The notes: a model not told the origin generated them from the sequence alone. DNA of 64,000 bases from Elusimicrobiota bacterium (GCA_016715645.1 JADJZR010000010.1:1-64000), one strand, 5' to 3'; counted from the first letter of the stretch, positions 15,078 to 25,450 are shown. Program-made: numbers and translations.

Positions 15078-16715
15078 ATGAGGTTTCGGGTTGGGCGTTG
15101 GTGGGGGGCCGTGATAGGGTGTTTGATTTTTGTGCAGGGGATGGGGGTGTGTGCCACGGGGGTGGTGGAGTCTGTGCCGGGGCGGGCGTATTTTGAAACG
15201 GTTCGTAACGAACTGGATAGGGCCTCTTCCTCCATCGTTGTTTGCCTTTATTCCTTCACGTTTCGGCCCCAGTTGTCTGACTCGCCTGTGTTTGCGTTGG
15301 CTCAGTCCCTCAAAAAGGCCCACGATCGGGGGGTCCACGTTGAGGTGCTGTTGGACCAAAACATTGATTTTATTGAAGAGGGCGACGGCGGGTTCATGGA
15401 AGGGAAAAATGTGCCGGCGTATTCGTTTTTTCGTGAGCAGGGCATTTCGGTCTTTTACGATGATCCAACGACCTACACCCACGCCAAATGCGTGGTGATC
15501 GATGGGGAAACAGTGATTTTGGGTTCGTCCAATTGGACGGATTCGGCCTTGAACCGCAATTTTGAAACCAACGTGCTGGTTCGGTCAAAGGCCCTGGCGC
15601 GGGATATTCTGGCTGAGATACGCGCCGTTCCTCGGCAAGAACCGATTCCCACCTATGACGATGATTTTATTTCGGTCCCTTTGGAGTTCCTTCAAAACCC
15701 CAGATTTTTTGGGCGTATGGTGAATCGGAAAGACGACCGGGCGTTTGATGTTTATCTCCATTTGGTGGCGAAGGCACAGCAAAAGGGAGAACCCTCGTTA
15801 CCGTTGGTCCTCTCTCACGAGGAACTGGCGGTGGCTATGGGGTTGGAAACGGCGGATCGGGAGTCCTATCGGCGGCAAGTGAATCGGATGTTGGCTAAGC
15901 TAGAAAAACTTTATGGGCTTATCGAGGTTCAGTCGGAATTCAACAACGATAGTGTTGTCACGTTGCGGGACTTGACGATTGACACCCATTTTTCCGGCGG
16001 GGAGAGTTCTGGAAAGTCAGAGGCTGGATTCCGGCCAGAAGCACGCCGGAATGACGAAAAAAGCCTTGAACGGATTGACGGGGAAAGAAAGATGGGTGGG
16101 GCGGAAGGGGAAAAGGCAGGAGCAGGATGGGGAGGGGTTGGCGGAGCTTGGGGAGATCCTGAAAAGGTTTTGCGTGTTCCGTCTCGTTATTGGTCCTTGG
16201 GATGGGATCGGCGGTTGACGTTTTCGGAAAAAGGATTTTTCTTGGTCAGCCTGTATGAATCGTCGGTTTCGACCCGGCGGCCGCGGTGGTCCGCGGCGCA
16301 AAAAACACTGGCCCGCCGGTATGGGCCTTCCCCCTGGTTTTTTGGCGAAGGGGCCATGGGGCTTCGACGTCGCAATCTGTTGGAAGTCGATTGGGCCCCT
16401 TACACAGGAGGGCCCTTCCCCCGCGAAGCAACCGTTTATACACCCAACATCCTCTATGATCCCGTAGAGCTGGAAAAGAAAATGGCGGAGATCAAATCCA
16501 AACACGATCCCGAACAGTTTGAGCGCGCGATGAAAGCGGCCCAGACCGTTTATGAAGACTCGGATGTGAACGGGATCGTAGTGCTTATTTCGCTTGAAAA
16601 ACAATACGGCCGCGAGCGAGTGGAAGCGGCGGTCAAAATCATCCAGCAGAAGAACCCCGATAGCCCCTTAAGGACCCTGGCTTACCTCATCGGCACGATT
16701 CGAAACCTCAAATAG
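15078..16715 (+). CDS. Secreted phospholipase D-like protein
   Basis: The ATG at 15078 gives 545 residues with a signal peptide (basic start, GAVIGCLIFVQGMGVCATG). A single PLD domain (~30-185) carries the HxKxxxxD motif in YTHAKCVVIDGETVILGSSNWTD-like order, including the downstream SSNWTD. One HKD motif suggests a dimer of the Nuc/endonuclease type, which cleaves phosphodiester bonds. Residues ~215-310 look like a winged-helix region (HEELAVAMG, VNRMLAKLEKLYGLIEV). A REP-like palindrome translates in frame at residues ~316-326, followed by a low-complexity Gly/Glu/Lys stretch; beyond it the protein continues (ALRRRNLLEVDWAPYTG-type) to ~545. The exact start is uncertain because the gene abuts the truncated PIN gene. 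Confidence 0.7.
   Translation: MRFRVGRWWGAVIGCLIFVQGMGVCATGVVESVPGRAYFETVRNELDRASSSIVVCLYSFTFRPQLSDSPVFALAQSLKKAHDRGVHVEVLLDQNIDFIEEGDGGFMEGKNVPAYSFFREQGISVFYDDPTTYTHAKCVVIDGETVILGSSNWTDSALNRNFETNVLVRSKALARDILAEIRAVPRQEPIPTYDDDFISVPLEFLQNPRFFGRMVNRKDDRAFDVYLHLVAKAQQKGEPSLPLVLSHEELAVAMGLETADRESYRRQVNRMLAKLEKLYGLIEVQSEFNNDSVVTLRDLTIDTHFSGGESSGKSEAGFRPEARRNDEKSLERIDGERKMGGAEGEKAGAGWGGVGGAWGDPEKVLRVPSRYWSLGWDRRLTFSEKGFFLVSLYESSVSTRRPRWSAAQKTLARRYGPSPWFFGEGAMGLRRRNLLEVDWAPYTGGPFPREATVYTPNILYDPVELEKKMAEIKSKHDPEQFERAMKAAQTVYEDSDVNGIVVLISLEKQYGRERVEAAVKIIQQKNPDSPLRTLAYLIGTIRNLK
16024..16056. repeat. REP-like palindrome inside the phospholipase-like coding sequence
   Basis: CTGGATTCCGGCCAGAAG plus CACGCCGGAATGACG is nearly identical to the intergenic copy at 14552-14587. 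Here it lies inside an open frame and encodes AGFRPEARRND. The gene reads through without a stop. The same repeat in a non-coding gap nearby supports insertion into the coding sequence. Confidence 0.75.
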
Positions 16716-17004
16716 GTCGGAGCGCCCATTCATCAAAAAAGTTGTCAAGGGGGGGGGCGGCTTTTTTGGAGGGATTTTGAATTGATTCGAGCTGCGCCAT
16801 TAAAGCCTATGTTATGCTCTTTTGTCGACGGTAATTTCCTTGATCGCGTTTTCTATGTTCCCGCCTTTGCCTTGTGTTTGAAAATAAGTGGCTAAGACAA
16901 TAAGTATTATATTAAAAAACCCAGGTTATAATCTGTCCTTGCCGCCGGGATTTCGATTTCATTCTCCTTTAGCACTTGTGTGTTGGTTGTTACAATTAAT
17001 TTAC
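16716..17004. other. Intergenic stretch without recognisable gene
   Basis: About 290 bases between the phospholipase-like gene and the IS element. It contains a G-run (near 16750) with flanking T-run and AT-rich sequence from 16860 on, but no coding region, tRNA or clear hairpin terminator I can support. Confidence 0.5.
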
Positions 17005-18496
17005 ATCTTCTTAAAGCATTTTCCAATTCACAAATGAGCCTGAAGCTTTACGACGGAGTGTCGACGGTAAGTCTGGGATTTTGCCTCCTTTTGGGGTATA
17101 AATCGGGTCTGCGGGGCGTGAAATCTCCTGTTTTTGCCTCCGGTTTTGATGGCATAAAATACGCCAAAGAGTCTGTCTTTTTCACGTTGCATGGCCTCCG
17201 CCGCCTGGGTGTCCGTTTGTTGGCCAGCCTCTTCGTCGAGCGCGGACAGAGTTACGCCGGGACGTAGAAACCGGGTAGCCTCTGGGATTGCGCGGAACCG
17301 TTCGTAAGGCGTCTGGTAGGTCTCGTATTTCCGGCAACGTTTCCCACGACGGTCGACCGTGATAGTCGCAAAACCGCAGGGGCGGTGGAAATTGAGATAC
17401 CCGTTGAAGTGCGTGCGGTAAAACTCGTTGATTGCCCTCGCATGGCGGGGTGCGATGTGGCCGTAGCCCATGTGCTTGCGGATCCACTGCCGTTCTTGCC
17501 TTCGACGAGGGCGTTGTCGTTGGTTCGTCCTGCGCGCGACTTGGTCTGCTCGATAAGGAGCTTGTTTAAGAGGGAGGCCACGATTCGGTTGATGTACTCG
17601 CTCCCGTTATCGGAATGAAATCCCAGGATGCGGAAGGGGACATGCTCAGTGCACCTTCCAGGGCGGGGACGAGGAAGCGTTCGGCGATTTGTTCGACGCA
17701 CAGAACGATTTCCCACTGGGTAACGACATCGACCAGATTGATGTGATAAGCGCCCTTCTTTCGGTCGAGATCGCCTTGGTGAACGGTGTCCACGCGGATC
17801 CAACCCGGTTGGCCCCTGGGGGTCTGGACGTCGACGGATGCCGATGGCGACGCGGACGGACTTGGTCCCGGCGAAGGTGTAGGCCAATCGCTGGTAGGCG
17901 GGCGTCGCACGCAGGTTGTAGATGTGGGCGGAGGAGATGTTTTTGAGCCGCTCAAAGCGTTTGTCTCCATGGACGTCATAGGCGCGCTCCAGCAGACGCC
18001 GCGTGGCGGGCCCCGAGAGACGCTGATGGGCGTTGTCGACCCGGGCCAGCAGTTGCCGGTCCGCCGTCGTGTAAAGGGTGGTGAATCGGTGCCGAGGCTG
18101 AGCCGTCACGATCAAACGCCCCGTCGATAGCCGTCGGTCGATCAGCCGGGTGATTTGCGCCCGGGAGAAGCCCGAAAGGCGTTGCAGGTAAACCCTCACG
18201 AGACCCTTGGCCTGTTTTTTCAAGGAGGCGTAGTCGAATCGTTTGAGCGTTTGGGAGACCCAGCGGTATTTCCCTTCGCGGGTGACTCCCTTGAATTGCA
18301 GGTTGTCGGATGATTTGAGGATCTCCTTTACTTGATCTATAGTCACTATTTTTGAGTCGTCCACTGTAATGGTCATAATCCCTGATTATGACGACTCTCC
18401 GCCGCCTCTTCAAGAGGCACCCTTCAGGCTCATTTTGCATTGGAAACGGCCATTTCTTCAGGCTCATCTTGTATTGGATAATTCTCTTAAGAGGAT
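17005..18496 (-). mobile_element. Insertion sequence with ~40-bp inverted ends, decayed
   Basis: The left end (about 17005-17045, ending GAGCCTGAAG) and right end (about 18456-18496, starting CTTCAGGCTCAT) are inverted copies of each other over roughly 40 bases. The right end has a second, inner copy of the 22-base core at 18422-18443. Between them lies a frameshifted DDE transposase on the minus strand. No target duplication is evident. The right end lies next to an older IS3 remnant, whose orfB is cut off about 50 bases away. Confidence 0.75.
17028..18376 (-). pseudogene. DDE transposase/integrase (IS481-like), frameshifted
   Basis: The minus-strand frame starting at 18376 encodes an N-terminal HTH region (FSRAQITRLIDRRLSTGRL). 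The catalytic aspartates follow in two different frames: IRVDTVHQGDLDRKKGAYHI (reading frame through 17979-17566) and GFHSDNGSEYINRIVASL (back in the first frame). The glutamate is in NDNALVEGKNGS. A third frame (17471 downwards) gives the C-terminus, GYGHIAPRHARAINEFYRTH onward. At least two net frameshifts inactivate it. Total length would be about 450 residues. Confidence 0.8.
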
Positions 18497-18544
18497 CTTC
18501 GGGGGAGCTGTGTTAAAATACGACAAAATTTATTGTATGGAGAT

Positions 18545-19105
18545 CGGTTGACGGCCATATCCAAGGCTTTGAGCCAATGCTTTGTTTTGGAGCGGATATC
18601 GGCGTGATAGCCGACGATCTTCTTGGAATACCAGTCGAGGACGATCACGATGTAGACCCATTCAAAGTTTTGGATGAGGACTTTGGTCATGTCGATACCC
18701 CACCATTGGTTGGGGCGAGAGGCGCGGGGCTTGGATTTCATGGGGGTGCGAATCGCCTTCACGCTCAGATTGTGTTCCACCTGAAGGTTATGGCGACGCA
18801 TGATGCGCTCAATTCGTTTTTTGTTGACGGTGACTTTTTTAACACACCGAAGGAGATTGGCGACTCTTCGGTAGCCCCAGAAGGGGTGCTCAGATTTGAT
18901 CTGCCAGGAGGTCATTGTCGCGGAGATCGACTTTGGGATAGGTCATAGAAGGCCGAATTCGCTTTTTTTAAATTCCATGGTCAATTCGCCGATCAGGTGT
19001 TTCAATCGGGCATTTTCCCGCTCCAGAGCGAACTCTCGCCGGGATTTGTCTGCGATTTCGAAAACGGAGTGGGATTCAGCGAGGAAATGATCTCTTCACT
19101 GATTA
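18545..19105 (-). pseudogene. IS3-family remnant (3' end of orfA and 5' part of orfB)
   Basis: On the minus strand, an orfA tail (EFALERENARLKHLIGELTM, ending in a stop near 18954) is followed by orfB beginning with the HPFWGYRRVANLLR and VNKKRIERIMRRHNL regions. The first catalytic aspartate region is NQWWGIDMTKVLIQNFEWVY. Similarity ends after KALDMAVNR at about 18546, so the second aspartate and the glutamate are missing, as is the 5' half of orfA. The truncation point is about 50 bases from the neighbouring IS. Confidence 0.8.
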
Positions 19106-19140
19106 AAGATAACCAAAAATGATCGGAGGGACAATTTATC

Positions 19141-22100
19141 ATGAGACTTTTGTTTCGTTCAAAAATGCACTTTCATCCGTCCAATTCTGTTCTTTCTAAA
19201 TTTACCTTTGGAGTCATCCTTTTTCTCTCCATCCTCTCGCTTGAGTCTTTTTCACGGGCTGACTCATGGGATTTTGCCGCTTTACCGCGCAGCGACTCCG
19301 GCAGTGGGTTCGGACCCGCGATGGTGGTGGATTCCTCAGGCATTCCCCATATCAGTTATGAGGCAGATTCCGGAAAACTGATTTACTTAACAAAGGTGGG
19401 AGCGTCATTTCGGGAATCAATGGTGGATAGTGGCCTCGCAGATTATCAGGGGTTTTCCTCCATCGCAGTAGATGCTGCCGGACGACCGCGCATCAGCTAT
19501 CACAGAGAAACTCCAAATGAACTTCGTTTCGCCTCTTGGACAGGGTCGGGCTGGTCCATTGAAACTGTGGATAGGTCAACCGATATGGGGAAATATAATT
19601 CTTTGGCCATTGATTCGATGGGCTGGCCCCACATCAGCTACTACGATGGCGCAAGAGGAGATTTGAAATACGCCTCTTGGAACGGAGTCGAATGGTCGAC
19701 TGAGACTGTTGACTCGAATGGGGACACGGGTCGGTACAGCTCCTTGGCTTTAGACGCCTCCGACAAACCGAGAATTGCTTATTTCGACGTGACAAACGGG
19801 CATTTGAAGTATGCCACGTGGTCTGGGATTTCTTGGTCTACATCCACTATTGATTCCAATGTTAACACTGGAAAATTGGCTTCGTTGGTTATTGACAGTT
19901 CGGGGCGATCCAGGATCGCTTATACTCAAGGAGGTTGGCCGTATGTTGAATCTCTGCGTTATGCCAACTGGGATGGAACTCGGTGGCTCTTCCAAACTGT
20001 TTTGACGGCCAACGATCTCGATTCGGTATCTCTGCGATTGGATGCCTCCAATAACCCTCGAATTTGTACCCATGAAACTTTTGCAGGAACGAAGTTTTCT
20101 CAATGGACTGGATCGAACTGGGCGACCCGATTGCTCTATGGTGGCGTTTGGTCTAGGCAAGCCGCCATGGGATTGGATTCCTCTGGAATGGCCCAAGTCA
20201 TAATCGGTCCTTACAGTAACTTCCTAAAACAAAGCCCCACACCTGATGTCCCCAAGGACCTGGCCCGAGTAGGGACAACGGCCAACAGCTTGACTTGGAA
20301 GTGGACGGATGCGGCCTCTGATGAGACGGGCTACCGTGTTAGAAACTCAAGTTCAGGTGCAGATCTTTCTGGCCCGTTGGCCCCCAACACAACATACTGG
20401 GTGCAATCGCTGCTGGTCCCCAATACGCCTTCCCAGGTCTATGTCGAGGTATTTAATAGCTCCGGGAGCCGTAGCTCAGCCATTTCTCCCCTAGCATACA
20501 CGTTAGCTCTTCCACCATCAAATTCGATGCTCACGAACGTTTATTCCAGTTCTGTTACACTGTCTTGGTCTTCCAACACAAACACGTCGAACACGACGTA
20601 TGTGGCAGAGAAATCCCTTGACAACATTTCTTTCACGCCATTTGCCACCGGGACGAGCCTCTCCGTTGTGGGGACAGGGTTATTCGCCGAGACGACCTAC
20701 TATTTCAGAGTGCGCTCCCGAAACGGGGACTATGTTACAACAGATTATGACTCCGTCGTAACAACTATGACCAACGCAGGTCCACCTTTGGCTCCGGGCA
20801 AGCCAACTTCCATCGTCCAATCCGGCAATAGCCTTGTGTGGACCTGGCTCGACAACGCCAACAATGAAGATGGTTTCCAGGTTCTTCGAACCTCCGATGG
20901 GTTTAACCTATCTGGAAACTTGCCTGCCGGCACAACATCTTGGACGCAAATCAATCTGACACCAAATACTTCTCAAAACATTACCGTTCAGGCGTTCAAT
21001 GGATATGGCACATCGATTTCCGCAGCGTCTGGGAATATTTATTCAGCCGCAAATGCGCCCACATCTACGAGTTTCACAGGGGTATATGAAACCTCCGTCA
21101 CTTTCTCATGGAACACCAACGAGAATCCTCCAGGGACTTATTTCTATGCTGAATGGTCTTTGAACAATGTTGATTTTTCAATGTTTTCTTCGGGAAAATC
21201 CTCTTCGGTCGTAGCCTCAGCTCTTTTGCCTGAGACCACCTACTATTTTCGTGTGCGAGCGGTGAACGGAAGTTCTCTTTTTACGCCTTATGATGTGACT
21301 ATTTCCACTTTAACGATGCTTGCATCCCCGAGAGAATTGACCGTTTCAAACTCATCCATAAACAGCCTCACATGGGGATGGTTGGACAAATCAAGTAAGG
21401 AGTTGGGGTATCGGGTTTTACGCAAAATCGACAACAAGAATATTTCTGGAGATCTTTTACCCAACACAACTTTCTGGATCCAAAATGCTCTTGAGCCGAA
21501 CTCGGCGCAGAATGTTTACGTACAGGCATTTGATTCTTTAGGAACTTCCAACTCTTCTTCTTCAGGGGTCCATTACACACTTGCGAACCCACCGAACAAT
21601 ACTGCCTTTACCGGTGTCTTCGGGACCTCTGTTACATTATCATGGTCAGCCAACGGAAACCCTGATGGGACTTATTACGATGCCTTTCGATCCACAGATA
21701 ATGCCGTTTTTACGCAGTTTGTTTTTTCGGATGCATCGACATCTGCCGTGGCATTGGGTCTCGCCCCTGAGACACCCTACTATTTCCGTATTCGTGCAAA
21801 AAATTTCGATTATGTTTCCACAATTTTTGACACAACTGTTTCGACTTATACTAAATCATCACCCCCAATTGGCCCTACGGGTTTGACAGTTTCGGAACAG
21901 ACAGTAAACAGTATAGTGTGGCGTTGGAATGACAATTCCAGGAATGAGCAAGGTTTCAGAGTATTGCGGTCCTCTGACAAGGAAAATCTCTCAGGGGAAT
22001 TGCCAGCCAACACAACTTTTTGGATCCAAACAGAATTTAGGCCGAATGCAATTCAGAATGTATTTGTTCAAGCCTTTAATGACATCGGAACAGCAAATTC

Positions 22101-23634
22101 GTCTCCATTTGGGATTTATACTTTGCCGAAGCAGCCTACGGGGACCTCAATTAGCGTTTTTAAAAGTTCAATCACTTTAACATGGTCTGCCAACGGGAAC
22201 CCAGACGGGACGTACTACGATGCGTTTCGCTCAACAGACAACATCACCTTTACTCGATTTCTTAATCGGGGGATTTCAACAAAAGCTGTGTTCTCAGGTG
22301 TTTCCCCAGACACGACCTTCTATTTCCGCGTACGCGCGCAAAACTTCGACTTAATCCCGACCGCATTCGATAGTGCCATTTCAACTTATATTCCTGCATC
22401 TCCTGTATTGATCCCGGCTTTTTCTTTCGAACGGATAAAGAGAAGCACAGACACTATTATCTGGTCTTGGGGTGATGTATCAAACGAATTGGGTTACCGA
22501 ATTATTCGGGTGAGAGACGGAGTTAATATTTCGGGGGATTTGCCTCCAAATACTACCTATTGGACTCAATCGGGTCTATTACCTTCCACCACCTATCAAA
22601 TCCAGATTGAGGCATTCAACAGCCTTGGATCCACCAGAACGAGTTTGTCCTTTTCTGATAAACAAGTTTCGACTTTGGCCAACCCTCCTAAAGGATTAAA
22701 GGTCACTGGGCTGTCTCGCTCCGGGGTATCTATTGCTTGGCTAGCCAACAACAACCCCGAATGGGCTATTTATGAACTCCAAATTTCAAATGATGGTGCC
22801 TCATACACAGTTTTTTCAGACAAATTGAGAGCGATTTCAACATCGATTAACACCCTTCTTCCAAAGACAACCTATTACTTTAGAATTCGCGCGATGAGCC
22901 AGGACGGATTGTCGACCGAATTTGACACCCCGTTAATGGTGACAACTCCCAATAGCATGGATTCCAATGGCGGAGTTATCTTAGAAACGACATCTCACGG
23001 CACCATTTTCTTGAATATCCCCCCACGAGCTTTTTCATCCGCCGTGGAGTTGAACGTCCAGACACCGCTCTCATTCCCAAACCCAAACTCTCCTGGGTAT
23101 CATCTTCTTCCAACAGGAGCAGGGATCGATATTGGTGTCTCGCCCCGGGTCCAACCGGCCCTTCCGATCTCAATCACCTTTTCCTACATGGATGAGGATA
23201 TTCGTGATTTTGATGAATCGAAATTGGTCTTAGCGCGATTTATTCCTGATAGAAATATCTGGGTTCCTCTCCCGGGAAATGTGAACGCTTCGACGAATAA
23301 AATCACGGCCACAACGGATAACCTCTCTCTATTCCAAGTCATGATGCTGGCTCCCGGAAACTCTGTGAATGAATGCAAGGCCTTCCCAAACCCGTTACGA
23401 CCTGGACAACCAGGCAATGAGGTCTTGAAATTTACCAGTCTCCCCATGGGAGCAAAATTGACCATTTACACTATGAGGGGAGAGAGAGTCTGGGAACGGA
23501 CTGCTGACGACCAAGGTAATATCTCATGGGATGCACAGAACGACAATGGAGAATCGGTGGCTAGCGGGGTTTATCTGGTCTTTCTTGACGGGGATGGTGG
23601 AAAGAAAACAATCAAAGTGGCGGTGCAACGATGA
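19141..23634 (+). CDS. Large secreted surface protein, propeller plus Fn3 repeats and FlgD-like C-terminus
   Basis: 1,497 residues; the ATG is preceded by GGAGGG with 8-bp spacing. A long signal peptide (residues ~1-41, hydrophobic core FGVILFLSILSL) precedes ~45-residue blades of the form SLALDASDKPRIAYFDVTNG with LKYATWSG (to ~370). Five ~180-residue units follow, starting near 375, 560, 735, 917 and 1098, each with two Fn3-like domains. A region like GGVILETTSHGTIFLNIPP and a final FlgD/T9SS-CTD-like domain (KAFPNPLRPGQPGNEVLKF, LTIYTMRGERVWE, SGVYLVFLDG, KVAVQR) close the protein. It overlaps the downstream porV gene by 4 bases (ATGA), so the two are translationally coupled. It resembles the giant protein at 5970 throughout. 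Confidence 0.9.
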   Translation: MRLLFRSKMHFHPSNSVLSKFTFGVILFLSILSLESFSRADSWDFAALPRSDSGSGFGPAMVVDSSGIPHISYEADSGKLIYLTKVGASFRESMVDSGLADYQGFSSIAVDAAGRPRISYHRETPNELRFASWTGSGWSIETVDRSTDMGKYNSLAIDSMGWPHISYYDGARGDLKYASWNGVEWSTETVDSNGDTGRYSSLALDASDKPRIAYFDVTNGHLKYATWSGISWSTSTIDSNVNTGKLASLVIDSSGRSRIAYTQGGWPYVESLRYANWDGTRWLFQTVLTANDLDSVSLRLDASNNPRICTHETFAGTKFSQWTGSNWATRLLYGGVWSRQAAMGLDSSGMAQVIIGPYSNFLKQSPTPDVPKDLARVGTTANSLTWKWTDAASDETGYRVRNSSSGADLSGPLAPNTTYWVQSLLVPNTPSQVYVEVFNSSGSRSSAISPLAYTLALPPSNSMLTNVYSSSVTLSWSSNTNTSNTTYVAEKSLDNISFTPFATGTSLSVVGTGLFAETTYYFRVRSRNGDYVTTDYDSVVTTMTNAGPPLAPGKPTSIVQSGNSLVWTWLDNANNEDGFQVLRTSDGFNLSGNLPAGTTSWTQINLTPNTSQNITVQAFNGYGTSISAASGNIYSAANAPTSTSFTGVYETSVTFSWNTNENPPGTYFYAEWSLNNVDFSMFSSGKSSSVVASALLPETTYYFRVRAVNGSSLFTPYDVTISTLTMLASPRELTVSNSSINSLTWGWLDKSSKELGYRVLRKIDNKNISGDLLPNTTFWIQNALEPNSAQNVYVQAFDSLGTSNSSSSGVHYTLANPPNNTAFTGVFGTSVTLSWSANGNPDGTYYDAFRSTDNAVFTQFVFSDASTSAVALGLAPETPYYFRIRAKNFDYVSTIFDTTVSTYTKSSPPIGPTGLTVSEQTVNSIVWRWNDNSRNEQGFRVLRSSDKENLSGELPANTTFWIQTEFRPNAIQNVFVQAFNDIGTANSSPFGIYTLPKQPTGTSISVFKSSITLTWSANGNPDGTYYDAFRSTDNITFTRFLNRGISTKAVFSGVSPDTTFYFRVRAQNFDLIPTAFDSAISTYIPASPVLIPAFSFERIKRSTDTIIWSWGDVSNELGYRIIRVRDGVNISGDLPPNTTYWTQSGLLPSTTYQIQIEAFNSLGSTRTSLSFSDKQVSTLANPPKGLKVTGLSRSGVSIAWLANNNPEWAIYELQISNDGASYTVFSDKLRAISTSINTLLPKTTYYFRIRAMSQDGLSTEFDTPLMVTTPNSMDSNGGVILETTSHGTIFLNIPPRAFSSAVELNVQTPLSFPNPNSPGYHLLPTGAGIDIGVSPRVQPALPISITFSYMDEDIRDFDESKLVLARFIPDRNIWVPLPGNVNASTNKITATTDNLSLFQVMMLAPGNSVNECKAFPNPLRPGQPGNEVLKFTSLPMGAKLTIYTMRGERVWERTADDQGNISWDAQNDNGESVASGVYLVFLDGDGGKKTIKVAVQR

Positions 23635-24569
23635 AAAACATGAAACGGCGGCGGCGGTGGGTGGGGGGGTTATTGGGGGTTGCGGGGGTGTTGGGGGGTG
23701 TTTGTACGGGGTGGGCGGCGGGGGCGGGGACTTCGACGGGGGACTTTTTGTCGCTCGGCGCGGGGAGCCGGTTGGCGGGGTTGGGGAATGCGGGGACCGC
23801 GTTGATCGACGACGCGTCGTCTCTTTACTGGAACCCGGCCGCGATGACGCGCGTGGACAAACAGTCGGCCATGCTGATGCACACCTCGTATTTGGAATCG
23901 AGCAACTTTAGCCAGGGATATTACGTTCACAGTTTCGGCACAAAAGGAAACCTCGGGGTTGGGTTGAATTATTTCTCGTCCGGCGATTTGGACCGAAAAG
24001 ATGCCAACGCGGCTGATGACGGGTCTTTTTCTCCTAATGACATGTCGTTGGCGGTCGGTTACGCCAAAAAGTTGGGGCCCGTTTCGTTAGGCGCGGGGTT
24101 AAAATATGTGAAGTCCACCATCGTGGATTCGGCGTCCACGTTCACGACGGATTTGGGCGTCCTTTCGGATCCTTTGGCGAACAAAAAGTTAAGGGTCTCC
24201 GCCACGGCCACTAACGTGGGCGGATCCTTGAAATACGACAAAGAAAGCGAAGACTTGCCCCGGGAATTTCGGTTGGGAGGATCTTATTTGTTAATCCCCA
24301 AACTGTCCCTGGTGGCGGACATGGCGTTCCCTCAGTCGGACGATAACTATTTGGCGGGGGGAGCTGAGTTTACCCAAACGTTCAAAGACGCGTGGGCTTT
24401 TGCGGGGCGGGCCGGTTATTCCACTCGCACCGCCGGAGACGTTTCCGGTTTAACGGGTGTCACCTTTGGGTTGGGCGTTTCCCGCGGCGCTTTGGGCTTT
24501 GATTACGCTCTGGTCCCCCAGGGCGACCTGGGCATGACTCACTGGATTGCGCTGGTTTTCAAACATTAA
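23631..24569 (+). CDS. PorV/PorQ-family outer-membrane protein
   Basis: 312 residues with a signal peptide (basic start, long Gly/Val hydrophobic stretch to CTGWAAGAG). The PorV N-terminal signature follows: FLSLGAGSRLAGLGNAGTA, then DDASSLYWNPAAMTRVD. Alternating beta-strand pattern and an end at GMTHWIALVFKH suit a 14-strand FadL-like barrel. In Bacteroidota, PorV binds the C-terminal domain of type IX cargo; here the gene is coupled to a cargo-like protein (ATGA overlap), which suggests a dedicated pair (inference). It is also the closest intact relative in the window of the porV remnants. Confidence 0.85.
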   Translation: MKNMKRRRRWVGGLLGVAGVLGGVCTGWAAGAGTSTGDFLSLGAGSRLAGLGNAGTALIDDASSLYWNPAAMTRVDKQSAMLMHTSYLESSNFSQGYYVHSFGTKGNLGVGLNYFSSGDLDRKDANAADDGSFSPNDMSLAVGYAKKLGPVSLGAGLKYVKSTIVDSASTFTTDLGVLSDPLANKKLRVSATATNVGGSLKYDKESEDLPREFRLGGSYLLIPKLSLVADMAFPQSDDNYLAGGAEFTQTFKDAWAFAGRAGYSTRTAGDVSGLTGVTFGLGVSRGALGFDYALVPQGDLGMTHWIALVFKH

Positions 24570-24733
24570 AGTTATTTCGGAGGTGCTGGCCTTTGAATCG
24601 AAAGTTCTGAGAAGAACCCAAACATACTTTCGTAATGTTCTTGATGCGCGTCTTCTCTTTTGTTTTCTAAATATCGACTGGTTTGTTACAATTCAGCGAC
24701 ATGAAATTCAATTCTAAAGAAAGAGGTGAAAAA

Positions 24734-25450
24734 ATGAACCTTGGGCGTATATTATCGACTTCTATTGTGGTGAGTTTTTTTGCATTGGGCCTCCGGGCCG
24801 AGTATAAAAAAATTACGTTCTTTGGACAGGCAGAATACTTAACCTACTCCGATGCATTTGAAAAAGCAGAAAACTCGTTCAATCAAATGGTTAACGAAAC
24901 CGCAGCTGATACTGCTGGACTTGGAACAGTGACAAGTAACGTCAAGACATCGGGTGGGGCGGGTTTTCGAATTGGTGCTTTTGCGCCGAGCCCTCTTAAG
25001 ACTCTGATGGTTGGAGGAAGCCTTGGATATGTGGCGGGCCCAAGTTTCAAAGGAGAAGAAAAGATCCAATATAATGATGAATCCCATTATAATAACACCT
25101 CAGAGGACACCGCTAAACTCTGGCGATACATGGGAGAAACAAAGTACAGCGTTCCCCTAGGAAATAAGTTTCAAGCCCGATTGGCGTTTGCGTTGGGAAT
25201 AGCTGCCCTGAAAGTTAAGCATAAGGTTACTGTTGATGATTCGGAAGCCCCGGGGCCAGTCACCACCGATCATTCGATTAGCACCATGAAATTATCTTGG
25301 GAAATTGGTCCCGCGATTGCATATGTCACGGATCGAATCGGTGTCGAATTAGCCCTAACCTATGCGCAAATGCCATCCGCAGAAAATTCAAACACTTTCA
25401 AACAGTTTGATTGGAATCCCTTTGGCGTTCGGCTTGGAGTGGAATTTTAG
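24734..25450 (+). CDS. Outer-membrane beta-barrel protein, function unknown
   Basis: The ATG at 24734, with AGAGGTGAA upstream, gives 238 residues starting NLGRILSTSIVVSFFALGLR, a signal peptide. The mature part alternates polar and hydrophobic residues (FGQAEYLTYSDAF, GAGFRIGAFAPSPL, MVGGSLGYVAG, YSVPLGNKFQARLAFALGIA) and ends GVRLGVEF with a terminal phenylalanine, as expected for a small OmpW/OMP_b-brl-like barrel. I do not recognise a specific family. The last 15 bases, including the stop codon, are the target duplicated by the downstream IS, so the gene remained whole. Confidence 0.65.
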   Translation: MNLGRILSTSIVVSFFALGLRAEYKKITFFGQAEYLTYSDAFEKAENSFNQMVNETAADTAGLGTVTSNVKTSGGAGFRIGAFAPSPLKTLMVGGSLGYVAGPSFKGEEKIQYNDESHYNNTSEDTAKLWRYMGETKYSVPLGNKFQARLAFALGIAALKVKHKVTVDDSEAPGPVTTDHSISTMKLSWEIGPAIAYVTDRIGVELALTYAQMPSAENSNTFKQFDWNPFGVRLGVEF

